The position numbers and the translations under genes are program-made. From Lyophyllum atratum (taxonomy: Eukaryota; Basidiomycota; Agaricomycetes; Agaricales; Lyophyllaceae): 64,000 nucleotides of DNA. Location of the stretch: assembly GCA_014905825.1 (NCBI GenBank), contig JACGCN010000026.1:1-64000 (forward strand), written 5' to 3'. Position 1 is the first letter of the stretch, and each line of letters starts with the position of its first letter. Below the pieces are notes generated by a model. That model was not told the DNA's origin. It did not search any database and saw nothing but the letters and a program-made list of their open reading frames with translations. Below are positions 54,801 to 64,000 of this stretch, piece after piece.

Positions 54801-57622
54801 ACGGCGCGAAGGTGAGGATGTTGTTGAAGAGAAAGACATTGCGGCCGCCATCTTTGTTGTTGGCGAATTTGAGATCATCGCACTCGGTCCCACGCGCCCC
54901 GCCTCCCCACGTCGTTGAAGCCAGAACAAACATCAAGCCCATTATCTCGTCTAGGAGCCCAAACCACCCCCAGAGTTCTATGATTATTTATGATAAACAT
55001 GCTCGTGAATCTAGAGACAAGAGGACCACTTACTGGCTGTCCCGACCGTTGCGCCATTGACAGAGTGCAGCAATTGTGTGTCACAAGAAAGGTGGTGTAA
55101 TAGCACGTCCTGATACTTGTCAAATCCATTGCTACTCTCTTTAAATATTGACCAGCACATGGTGTCTTTCAGTGGCTGGTCCCGGTACCAATGTGCGGTG
55201 CGCGCCGGGTCGGGGTCGAGTCTCGAATCAATTTCCTTGAGGAGATCTTCATATGGACAGCCGCGAAGCAGTTCAATGATAAGAGTCTCGAGGCGCTCCA
55301 AGCCTGTGGTAATGGATTTGTAGAACACGCTCAGCTGCAATGGGAAGCCGTCGATGCTGAGAACGGTCTTCTGAACGTCCCAGCCAAATTTTGGGATTCC
55401 GGGTTGTTGCTTCGCTAATGTCGTAAATAGCTTCATGTTCTGACGGAGCGTGTTGAATGTATGCACTTCTCCGTCATGTAGGAACGGCTTGACAAACTCG
55501 ACGTAGCAGCTTGGGCGCCATTAGCTCACGTTTTTGAACGAAAGTGCACGAAATTGTTACCTGTAATCACTGCGGCCCGTAATGGTCATCTGACGGAGGA
55601 TCTCACAGCAGGCAGACGCCCGAATACCCCACTGAAACCGGTTTATGTTATGAGGGAACTCCCGGAGAGATTTTATTGTCCCATAGTCATCTTTCAGGTG
55701 GTTTGCGAGCAGGAACCGGGTGAACGGGTCGTCGCGTTCCCGCAGCATTAGTTCTTGGCTGGGAAGCGACACGATGGACCAAACGGAACGATGTATGGCT
55801 TTATGAATATCAGCATCGGGGCTTGACTCGTCCGCGAGTAGCTGGTGCAAAACCACGAGGTTTTCGGTGACATTTGGGTGTAATGGCACCTGGAACGTGG
55901 TCATGGAGTGCAGAACGTGGCGGACGAGGAAGGCTAAGAAATTGCTGACATAATCGGCATAGTGGATTATGGTGGTTCCTTCCTGCGGCTTTCCAAAGGG
56001 TTTTGGGTCGATAGTGCTGCAGATCAGTGAGTGGGTGACACATGCAATGGGCTAGAGAGACCTACTGTGTTTCTGGCGATCGGATGAGACGGCGGGTGAG
56101 TACACTGATCTCGGGCAGTCGCATCATAACCTCATCGTAATACCGCCTGGTAAGCTTGATCATGCGAAACAGGGCGGGATCATCTTCCTTCGCGGACAGT
56201 GCTGATATACGGAGCTGCCTGAGGTCCACTCCTGTGAGGAGGCTGTCCCACTCTGTCCTCATGAAAATGATGTTGCGCGCATGGGTATTGATAGTGGGAG
56301 TGTAGGTAGCAGGTAGTTCGCCGAGGCCGATGGACTTGCTGTGGGCCATGATATCAAGGAAAGCGTCCATTTTGGCCTGTGGTGCGTGCGTGACCTCTAC
56401 AAACACACGCTGGCGACGACTCAGGCTGAGAGCCTGACTTGGAACAACGGAGGAAAGCCGATCTTCGATTTTACAGTGCGGGTGTATGCTGGCGCAGTGC
56501 TCGTTGAAGCGCCTCTTGTCGGAAAAAATTGGTTGTCCCTTGGAGCATGAAGGATAGCAACATTTGATTCCATCGACGACCGCGATACCTGGGAATGGGG
56601 GAATGGGGTATGACGGCAATTTCACGGGATGGTCTGCTTGGAGCTGCTTCAAAAGTTGCTCCAAAGCGTCCTTGTCCGGAAGTCGACAATGTGAAGCGAC
56701 CAGCCGTTGTGTACCACGAGCATGAGTGAGGGCGTGTGCATGAATGCTTGCGAACTGGACCAAAGAGCTGCACACAAGGCATATAATGCGGTTGTACAAC
56801 GGATCGACGTATAGGTTCAGCTGCGCCAATTGCTGCCGGATGGTTTTGGCCAAATCTGCAGGAATGCGCAGGTTGGGTGATACGTCCTCCAGGTCTTGTT
56901 CGTCTTCCGTCTCAGAACCTCCTTCTCCATCTGTAAGCGGAGGGCTTCCGGGTCCGCTGTCGTCGCTAGAGGCATCCCAAAGGGACGTGTCGACTTCGCA
57001 TGTGAAGGGGACCTGAACGTCTTCCTGAGCACCAGTATTTGACTCCAAGTCACTACCATGGTCGTCAGGGGTCCGCATCTCTATATCATCAATTGAGGCA
57101 CTGCCTGAGGTTTCCCCTGGTGCAGACATGGTTTCTGTCTGGGAGTATGAAGGTTGACTGGTGGTCGGGTCTGCTGAATCGATTATCATGGTCGTATCCG
57201 CAGCCTTGACCTTCTTGGCTTTGCGGGATGGCTTGGAATCAAGTGGAGGATCGTCATACCGGTCCGTTTCTGGTGGTGGGTGAGGTTTGGCTTGGTACAT
57301 TTGATATACCCGGTTGTAGCTGAGTCGTGAGTGGCGCGGATCCCCACAGGGGCAAGGGAGAAGTCCTGTTTCCTGGTCTCGGCGAACGACTTTTGACTGT
57401 CCTGCAATCAAGGTGTCAAGTGACCGTCATGACACATATGTGCCGCCCAGGTTGGGCCTGCATACCATTGTGGATGAACGTGTTGAAGGCTGAGTGGAAG
57501 TTGCTGTCTTTGGGTTTGTATTTGGTCGGGACGCTTGCAGTTGGGCTTGTCGCATCGACGCTGGCTGTGATGCGGTGAGTATAAGGTGTTAATGCATAGT
57601 CTGAGGGGACTTACGCGGGCAT
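51883..57622 (-). CDS. Telomere-linked RecQ-like DNA helicase 2 (1,792 aa, complete)
   Basis: Exons: 51883-52582, 52621-54203, 54253-54977, 55034-55509, 55561-56016, 56066-57401, 57466-57560 and 57615-57622 (8-bp first exon). All phases close. One intron (52583-52620) is unusually short at 38 bp. The N-terminus has a CPCGDPRHSR box, an acidic linker and C2H2-like fingers (CLVC...HALTH; CCYPSC...HCASIH). The helicase core begins at about residue 1,150: ILPTGSGKTF (Walker A), IFVDEAHH (DEAH), FLSATIF, CFGQGIDYPKVRHVIHYE and QEVGRAGRDG (motif VI). The C-terminus has a Cys/Trp domain (CADCW, CYICWIPFRGDFGH). Architecture equals helicase 1 but sequence identity looks low. DNA unwinding in the nucleus, probably at chromosome ends, is inferred from family and location. 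No frame damage is seen. Confidence 0.87.
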
Positions 57623-58035
57623 GGCGCTATGGTTGATGTGAACCACTAAACTTTTTCAATTGAGGGATTATATGCGCAAACCAAGTCTGTGTGATGACGT
57701 CAGCTGGTAAGGATGGGAAGAAAAGGAATCACCCGAGGTTGGAGGTCTGCAGGACGGGTCGTGGTGGGCGCGCGACAGTGGGGAGCGTTCGACTCAAGAC
57801 AGAGACAAAGTTTTTCAACTGCTCAAGAGGGGAGATGTCGGGAAAACCCCTAGTCGAGGGTGCATCCTGAGGAGCTGTTGCCCCAGACACGCGCGCCCAG
57901 CGTATGAGAACGTGCAGGCATGATGATGTCGACGAACACCTCTCTCATGCGAGAACAGAGTTTAAGGTTCTGGATGTATTTATAGTGGGGTGCAACAAAC
58001 ATTTCGACGCGGTGGCCCCAGTAATGCCCTGCCCC

Positions 58036-58941
58036 CTAAAACCATTCCTCCACATCCTCCTCCATTTCGACAAATTCGTCGTATTCTTGTTCCGCGAGTG
58101 AAACTGGTGAGGCATCGCAGATAAGAAAATAAACCAAATTATCAGCTTTGGAGGAGCGGAATGAGTACTTTCGTGCTCCCAATCCTCGGCATCCCAACCG
58201 TAGAAACCAGTATACGGGCCGTGGCAATATTCTTCGTGGCTGCCCGTGACGCCGCACCCCTGGCATGTCAGCCTGATGAGGACTTGAGAGACACATGTAA
58301 GAGATGAAGCAGTCCCGGTCAAGCCATAGAACACACCTTGGGGGTCAGTTTCTTCAAGATCCTCATAGTCCAAGTCCGCCAGTTCCACTGGGCGCCTCCC
58401 GATTGCATTTTCTGTACAACATAAATCACCTGGAATAAGGACTTGACGGCAAAAAATAACCTTCCACCTCGGATCGAACTGATTCATCAGCGTCCGCTGA
58501 GGCAATCGGATGCAACTCCTCCGTGGTTTGAGGATGTGGGTTTGCCTCAGCAGTCTGACCTGCATGAAGACGTTAGGGACCCACGAATTGATGACAGACA
58601 TAGAGACTGACTGGAGGAGTTTTGGGTCGGTGATCCATTTGCGTCGTCGGCAGGGGCGGATGCAACAGTCAGGGTGACACCTGAAGATGCCGTTGACGGA
58701 GTTGCACAAGCGGTGGCTGGAATACAATGTCAGTATTGATGAGCATTATTCGGAGAGCAGGCCACGATACTGACCTGGCATGTTCACAAGCAGAGACTGT
58801 GGCGGGCGGGCTTGGTCGTTGTGAGGTCAAGGGAACGGTGAATTGAACGCAAGCCGTGCGATGGACATGTCTATACTTCCTTGGGCTTTCCGGGAAAGGG
58901 CGAAACCCGATGAGTTGCGTGGAAGTCCCAACATCGATCAA
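58036..58941 (-). CDS. Cysteine-rich protein of unknown function (exons partly resolved)
   Basis: Supported pieces: 58775-58941 (frame open upstream, no in-frame ATG, so a first exon is missing), joined in phase to an exon from 58716 that reads CNSVNGIFRCHPDCCIRPCRRRKW and on through VRLLRQTHILKPRRSC. Next comes an acidic stretch (VELADLDYEDLEETDPQ). The final two exons read LTCQGCGVTGSHEEYCHG...DAEDWEHE and then SLAEQEYDEFVEMEEDVEEWF, ending at 58036. The intron around 58400-58450 could not be fixed. Two Cys clusters suggest metal binding. It lies upstream of helicase 2 on the same strand, with no other clue to its role. Confidence 0.5.
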
Positions 58942-59401
58942 ACGTAATAGATGCCTTCTACAACCCGTATCACCGTCTCAACATCTGTATGGTGCGCCCA
59001 ATAGGTAATATAACCATATGAGGGTATGTGCGGATTGTATTTGGTGGGGGGCTAATGTGCACAGTGTACGGAGTAGAGGACGGGGGTGAAAAAGAGGGCA
59101 CCGACAATGTACTTGTAAGGATCAAGTTTTCCGCCAGATCAAGCAGATTTACCAATGTACAAACAGCAACACGGCGCTCATCTCCCTTCTGGAGTGGGAT
59201 ACGAGAGAATGACAGACGCATGGGCAGGTCCCAGGTCGGAGGTGCATCACAGTGCGGACGCTGCCCCGCTGACTGATCATTTGCTGCACCACCTCCATGT
59301 CCCCGCGTCGCCGCCCGCCCCAGGCATTCCTCAGGTGCGGTATACAAACAATCTCAGATATAGGCGCCCTGCAGATCGTAACACAATCTAAGATCGCCGT
59401 G

Positions 59402-59520
59402 GGAACGGACCCTTGAAGGATCGTTCCAAGGAAAGGACCCTTGAAAGATCGTTCCAAGGAAAGGACCCTTGAATTGCCCTTGAAGGATCGTTCCGAGGAA
59501 AGGACCCTTGAAGGAATGTT
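59402..59520 (+). repeat. About 29-bp tandem repeats in front of the coiled-coil gene
   Basis: Four imperfect copies of a unit containing AAGGATCGTTCCAAGGAAAGG and GACCCTTGAA lie 40-160 bp before the likely ATG (59561). The TTCCAAGGAA core resembles inverted nTTC/GAAn modules. The same bases also read as an open frame in phase with the gene, so coding use from an upstream start is not excluded. Confidence 0.6.
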
Positions 59521-59560
59521 TCCGCGTTTAAAAGCCAATATCAGACTTTTGCCCATAGCC

Positions 59561-60640
59561 ATGTGTGCACGAACCACTGATTTCGAGGGCGATTCTTCCG
59601 TGATCAAGGATTTGAAGGAGCAGTGGCTGGAGCAGACACGACTGAAGGTCTTGGCCGAGCGACACACAAACAGGTTGCGCGAAGAGCTTGTGACCGTAAA
59701 AATCCGCCTTATTGAAGCTATGGAGGAGCGGGACACCGCCAAGAGGGAGCGTGATTACGTGACAGTGGAGCTGAAGGACGCGCGGAAGGGAGTGGAAGAA
59801 TTGTATGATGAACGGTGGCTAACCAGCGCAAAGCATCGGCAGCTTATGGATAGGATCGAGGGGAAACTTCCGAAAGCTTGGGACACACTGGCATCGGAGC
59901 GGCTGGAGCTTGCATGGTACCGCGGGGCGCTTACCACAGGCCAGCAGGAATCGGCACAGTGGATGAATCGGGCAATCCGCACAAGGGATAAGCTGCGTGG
60001 TGAGTCCTGTCATACGTTGCTGCCCCCTGCCGTCTGACTTTCCGGGCCAGATGTCGAGGAACAACATTCAGGTCTTGTTGATGCTATCCGCCGGGTACTT
60101 GAGATGGATACCACCCACACCCGACAGCAGCTTGAGGATGCTCACTCTCAGCTGACAGATAAAGAAATGCAGGAACAGTTCGAAGCCGAGGAAGAGAACG
60201 AACGCCCAGACACTCTCTCATCGCAGCAGCTAGAGATCGGACGATACCACAATTCGCTTGCTGCAAACCAACAGGACCTGGTCCAGTGGAGAAATCGGGC
60301 TATCCGCACCAAAATTCGTCTATGGGGTGAGTGCTGTGGTCTATCGCTGCCCCCTGCGATCTGATTGTCCGGGGCAGCTCTCGAGCAACAACATTGGCGT
60401 CATGTTGATGGGGTGCGCCGGGCGCTGGAACAGGACCCGACCCACATCCGACAGCTTATTGCTGATCCGAAGTCTCACCCTTGGCCCGTCAACCCCAACA
60501 ATCCACCCTTGGCCCGTCAACCCCAACAATCTTACATCCTTCATCCACGATGGCCACATGCCGACAGACCAGACATCCGAGAAAATGTTGGAACCCAAGG
60601 AGGGCGACCAGAGCGTGGACATGAAGTAGAGCGTAATTGA
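59561..60640 (+). CDS. Coiled-coil protein with duplicated exon (325 aa)
   Basis: Exons: 59561-59999, 60051-60326 and 60378-60640; both introns are 51 bp with GTGAGT donors and CCAG/GCAG acceptors, all in phase. Start ATG 59561 was chosen as the first Met after the upstream repeats. Exon 1 is one long coiled coil and ends QWMNRAIRTRDKL; exon 2 ends QWRNRAIRTKIRL. Exons 2 and 3 start alike (VEEQHSGLVDAIRRVLEMDTTH; LEQQHWRHVDGVRRALEQDPTH). An intron-exon unit has therefore been duplicated in tandem. The C-terminus is a Pro/Asn/His-rich tail with two copies of PWPVNPNNP-like sequence. It is the same family as the gene at 26011-26925. Function unknown; a scaffold is possible. Confidence 0.7.
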
Positions 60641-60725
60641 TAGTACTGTAATGTTGTCCCTCGTCTGCGCGCAACGGTTGACATAGGTGGCATGGAGAGC
60701 TGATTTTTGCCTACATAACCGTATC

Positions 60726-61007
60726 CTAGGTGGCATCTCTACAATCAAAAAAGAACTCGATGACCAAGGGGCACATATCATCTGGACCCGCATTTTCATC
60801 CCCAATGTATTTCGCGAGGTTGTGCGTAAGGCCTGATTCATCAATCAAACATGAATTGAGAACAGGATTACAATCGTCGTCTGTCGCAAATTCAATAAGT
60901 TGGCGGATTTTGGCTATGCCTTCCTCTTCACACTGAAGCGTTCGGAAACGAAGCTCTCGTGCCATCTTCTTGATCTCCTCGGTTTCTTTTGGCAACGGTT
61001 TCAGCAT
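60726..61007 (-). CDS. Small hypothetical protein (93 aa)
   Basis: The ORF runs from ATG 61007 to a stop at 60726. Composition is protein-like (KPLPKETEEIKKMARELRF, then IRQLIEFATDDDCNPV) and helical, in a region of lower GC where long chance ORFs are rarer. No domain, no close copy in the window and no clear promoter. It may be a gene or a fragment of one. Confidence 0.3.
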   Translation of the reverse strand: MLKPLPKETEEIKKMARELRFRTLQCEEEGIAKIRQLIEFATDDDCNPVLNSCLIDESGLTHNLAKYIGDENAGPDDMCPLVIEFFFDCRDAT

Positions 61008-62880
61008 GCCCTAGCGCTGTGTGGGATATCGTCAGATGCATTCAGCAGCACTCAACTATGAGAGCAAATTCCGTTGATGTACAGCCCAGACTTGAGTGGC
61101 TTTAGACTCAATTAAGCCTGAATTTTACGGCTGAACGGTTGCTAGCAACTATACAGGAGACGGAAACGCGAAACAAACCATCTAGGGTTAAGGAATCCTT
61201 CGCCGAAAACCATACAAGACTAACCACTAGATTCTAACTTTCGAGCACTAACTGCTAACCAAAACTCTAAACTCTGACCCAACCTTGGCCTACCCTAACC
61301 AGTTTAACCAACTCTAACATGGTACGCCCCCCGGCTAACCAACCTCAGGATAGGCCAGAAAGCCTAGTAACCCGCGCTGCTTCGCCCGTGCTGCGGCGAG
61401 ACACTACCTCATTACAGCGTGTGACGTACTGTTACCCAGGGCGACAGCGATTATGACCTCTGTTTTTTTACACACCAACATTGTCAGCGTGTAATCGTCA
61501 TGCACGCGGAACAGGTGTACAAACCGCGTGGTTCATCATCGCAAGGCTTTGCCCCACACACACAGGAGCCAGGACGTTAAATAATCTATGAGTTAGATGT
61601 GGGTTTATCAGCATAGGGGGCACGGGGCAGGTCACAGAGTAAAAGCTGGTGAACGCACCACAACTGCTGCCCCAACCAGGAGTCTGCCATCACGACCCTG
61701 GTCATCTCACATGGCGAGATGTGTGGTGGTGCAGCATGACTGCGGCGTGGATTTTGAAGAGCCCACGAAAATGTTCGCCAAGTACGACTAGTTTCACGTT
61801 TTATTCAAGCTCCGACGCTTTGTCAGCTCTTACGCTCATAAGGCGGACCATATCGGGCGAAGATTAGATATTTCAAAACATGGCAAATTTCATGCGCTTC
61901 TCGGCTGATTTCAATGACTTTTGACCCATTCAACGGTGAGAATACTGTTCCAAACATTGTAATGTCATTTTTCCATGTATGATTATGGTGTTCCACCATG
62001 CGCTTACCGGCAATTGCCGTACATATAGGTGAGATGCGTGTTGGACCCACCTTACGCGGGAACTGGAGCAGCAATTGACACAATTCCACTTGACACATCA
62101 AGGTATAGTACCCTAAAGGTGCAAGACAAGTATTGTGCATTACGATGAGGTCACAACATAGTGCGAAGCGGAGTAAGCTGGTACTTGGGTGTGTCACGAT
62201 AATTCTTGACCCGTGTGGACAAGCCCGTGTAATATACGTACCCAATGACCATACGGATGTTTGAGGGAGTGAGATGTGACGTACTAGCACATGAAATACT
62301 GTTGGACCAGGATGATCTGGCCTTACAGACATCCGCACTGGGCTCAATCGTGAAAAGTCACCGGCGCAAATAACTCCTCTTGCCTATTCTTGTAAGGCCC
62401 GCTTCCCATCATTCTGAGGGTTCTGGCCCCACCAGTAAATGCATATAAACATAAAACATCGGTAACGGACATGCACTTTCTCAAATATCTGAGGAATGCC
62501 GCAGGGATAACTCTTACATTGATTTTTTGCTCATTGAAAATGATGTTTCCCTAAATTACTCAAGATCCACTGGGTCGATTTTCGAGATTTTTAGATATTC
62601 TGGTAGCCAGAGAACAGGTGCATATCCCAGAGTTCAGAAATACATGTAGATTCATTGTCAGAAAATACCTGTGGCCGGATTTCTACTGCAAATATAACGC
62701 CCACGTGACCCTTTGATGATTTCCCTTCAACACAAGGAGTTGGGCAGATATGCACAAAGTGGAACTTCTGGGACCTGTATAGGACCCCAATGGACATAAA
62801 ACATTGTGTATACCAAAGGGTTTTACCATCCCACTAATGAATGTCATAGGGATATTCCAGGGGTCGGCGGTCGCGTGACC
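61008..62880. other. Decayed region with telomere-like CTAACC words
   Basis: No gene is supported over 1.9 kb. At 61160-61330 there is a run of degenerate CTAACN/CCCTAACC words like that at 9165-9262 near the Penelope-like element. A GC-rich hairpin-prone patch follows at 61340-61560 (CGCGCTGCTTCGCCCGTGCTGCGGCG). From 61600 to 62870 the sequence is AT-richer and featureless. A 174-codon ORF on the minus strand (61823-62347) looks random in composition. Confidence 0.45.
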
Positions 62881-62904
62881 GCCGGGGCTACGTTTACTAG
62901 GATT

Positions 62905-62940
62905 AAGAGGGTGGTCCCTGGTTCGATTCCGGGTGTGTCT
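62905..62940 (+). other. 3' half of the tRNA-like sequence
   Basis: GGTCCCTGGTTCGATTCCGG followed by GTGTGTCT matches the T-arm, B-box and acceptor 3' strand of the tRNA-like units at 3015, 10291 and 11187. The 5' half is replaced by unrelated sequence (GTCGCGTGACCGCCGGGGC), so it cannot form an acceptor. Confidence 0.5.
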
Positions 62941-62999
62941 TCATACGGTATACAGGTCGGTTTTTTTTGGTTTCTTGTGTGTAATCACATTCACAGCTC

Positions 63000-63700
63000 C
63001 TCCTCGAAGAGGAGCGTACATGTATCTATGCAGGCTACGTCCCGCCCCAACTTGTAATCCAGTGCAGGCATATCGCAGCCCAACCCTGTTGCCCAAGTCC
63101 ACATCCGCCGTATCCCAGCCCTGCACCCCAAGTCATACCCCAGCCCATATCGCAGCCCAAACCTGTACCCCAAGTCCAACCCCCATCCGTCGTACCCCAG
63201 TGTGTATCCCAGCCCAACCCTCTGCACACCCCAGTACGTATCCCAGCCCAACCCTCAACACACCCCAGTGCATATTACAGCCCAACCCTCCGGACACCGC
63301 AAGGCGTACCCTGCATCCCACACCCAAGTCATATCCCAGCCCATCTCAACACTCCACCCCAGGTCCCGCCCCAATACGCATTCCAGCCCAACCCTCCGCA
63401 CACCCCAGTACATATCCCAGCCCAACCCTCAACACACCCAAGTGCAAATCCCAGCCCAACCCTCAGCAAATCCCAAGGCGTACCCCTCCTACACCCCAAG
63501 TCATACCCCAGTCCGTATCACAGCCCAACCCTGTACCCCAAGTCGAACCCCAGTCCACATCCCTGCCCAACCCTGTACCCCAAGTCGAACCCCAGTCCCC
63601 ATCCCTGCCCAACCCTGTACCCCAGTCCACATCCCTGCCCAACCCTGTACCCCAATCCAAAAATTTTTCAACCCTAATTTGTACCCTAGTCCAAAAAAAA
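63000..63700. repeat. Minisatellite of CCCCAGT/CAGCCCAACCCT words
   Basis: Units of about 24-30 bp (CAGCCCAACCCTCAACACACC, CCAGTACGTATCC, GTACCCCAAGTC) repeat imperfectly across 660 bp. The 258-aa frame here is Pro/Gln/Ser repeat translation. Confidence 0.85.
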
Positions 63701-64000
63701 AGTCTCTAGATAACCCTTCCCTCATCCGTCGCACCTCCCCTCGCACCTGTTTTCGCACCTGGTTTATCCGTCGCACCTGGTCTCGCACCTGGTTTATACG
63801 TCGCACCTCCCGTCGCACCTGGTCTCGCACCTGGTTTATACCATCGCACCTGCCTTCGCACCTCACCCTGTACCCTTCGCACCTCCCGTCGCACCTCCCC
63901 TCATCCGTCGCACCTCCTCTCGCACCTGTTTTCGCACCTGGTTTATACCGTCGCACCTGGTTTATACCATCGCACCTTGTTATGGGAATACCGATACTTA
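63701..64000. repeat. Second TCGCACC subtelomeric array (runs off the window)
   Basis: It has the same words and spacers as 9823-11965 (TCGCACCTGGTTTATACCG, TCGCACCTCCCGTCGCACC), and long stretches match 11280-11560 closely. It continues past the window edge. Confidence 0.88.

Noticed and set aside
61823..62347. 174-aa minus-strand ORF
   Set aside because: No domain, random-looking composition and no splice or promoter context; it lies in a decayed region.
63000..63700. 258-aa Pro/Gln-rich ORF
   Set aside because: Translation of the minisatellite.

Overview
The window reads as a subtelomeric chromosome end of a basidiomycete fungus, most likely a mushroom-forming Agaricomycete. Genes are densely split by spliceosomal introns of about 45-60 bp with GTRNGY donors and CTNAC-like branch points. 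Mobile-gene families typical of that class are present: a KDZ transposase with a CxC2 cysteine cluster, a TET/JBP-type dioxygenase, an endonuclease-less Penelope-like retroelement, and telomere-linked RecQ helicases. Short (CCCTAA)n tracts lie at 9805 and 23559, both with the C-rich strand on +, so the telomere side of the chromosome is to the left. All gene models were spliced by eye, and frame-consistent exon lists are given wherever they close.

Layout. 0-2.2 kb: end of an acidic 'NELFSE' gene, a small coiled-coil gene and a decayed copy. 2.2-5.4 kb: satellite array with a tRNA-like sequence and a direct duplication ending in a 192-nt GC-rich structured block. 5.4-9.8 kb: Penelope-like reverse transcriptase with a long hairpin-rich 3' region, ending on three telomere repeats. 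9.8-12 kb: TCGCACC subtelomeric satellite with two tRNA-like copies. 12-22 kb (minus): a truncated gene, RecQ-like helicase 1 with C2H2 fingers, and a 956-aa protein with a ParB/Srx-like fold. 22.4-23.6 kb: 214-bp satellite ending on a second telomere tract. 23.6-27 kb (minus): a 2OG-Fe(II) dioxygenase and a coiled-coil protein. 27.8-33.5 kb: KDZ transposase divergent from a TET/JBP dioxygenase. 34-37 kb: an Arg-rich protein and an RNase H1 N-terminal-domain protein. 36.9-43.2 kb: a 736-aa protein, a zinc-cluster-like protein divergent from the second 'NELFSE' gene, and the second coiled-coil copy. 43.7-47.4 kb: an inverted pair of F-box/LRR-like paralogues, both damaged. 47.8-49.9 kb: a second satellite array ending in the same 192-nt block. 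50-57.6 kb (minus): a C2H2 protein resembling a helicase C-terminus, then a complete 1,792-aa helicase 2. 58-61 kb: cysteine-rich and coiled-coil genes. 61-64 kb: decayed sequence, half of a tRNA-like unit, a minisatellite and a new TCGCACC array.

How it fits together. The left 24 kb looks like successive layers of chromosome-end growth: each telomere tract marks a former end onto which new material was added distally. The Penelope-like element and the telomere-linked helicases are the end-associated genes. The 23.6-43 kb block is a KDZ/dioxygenase island in which DNA-modifying dioxygenases travel with a transposase. Several families recur in diverged copies (helicase, NELFSE/coiled-coil pair, F-box/LRR, 45-residue N-terminal module, satellite plus block), showing repeated segmental duplication.
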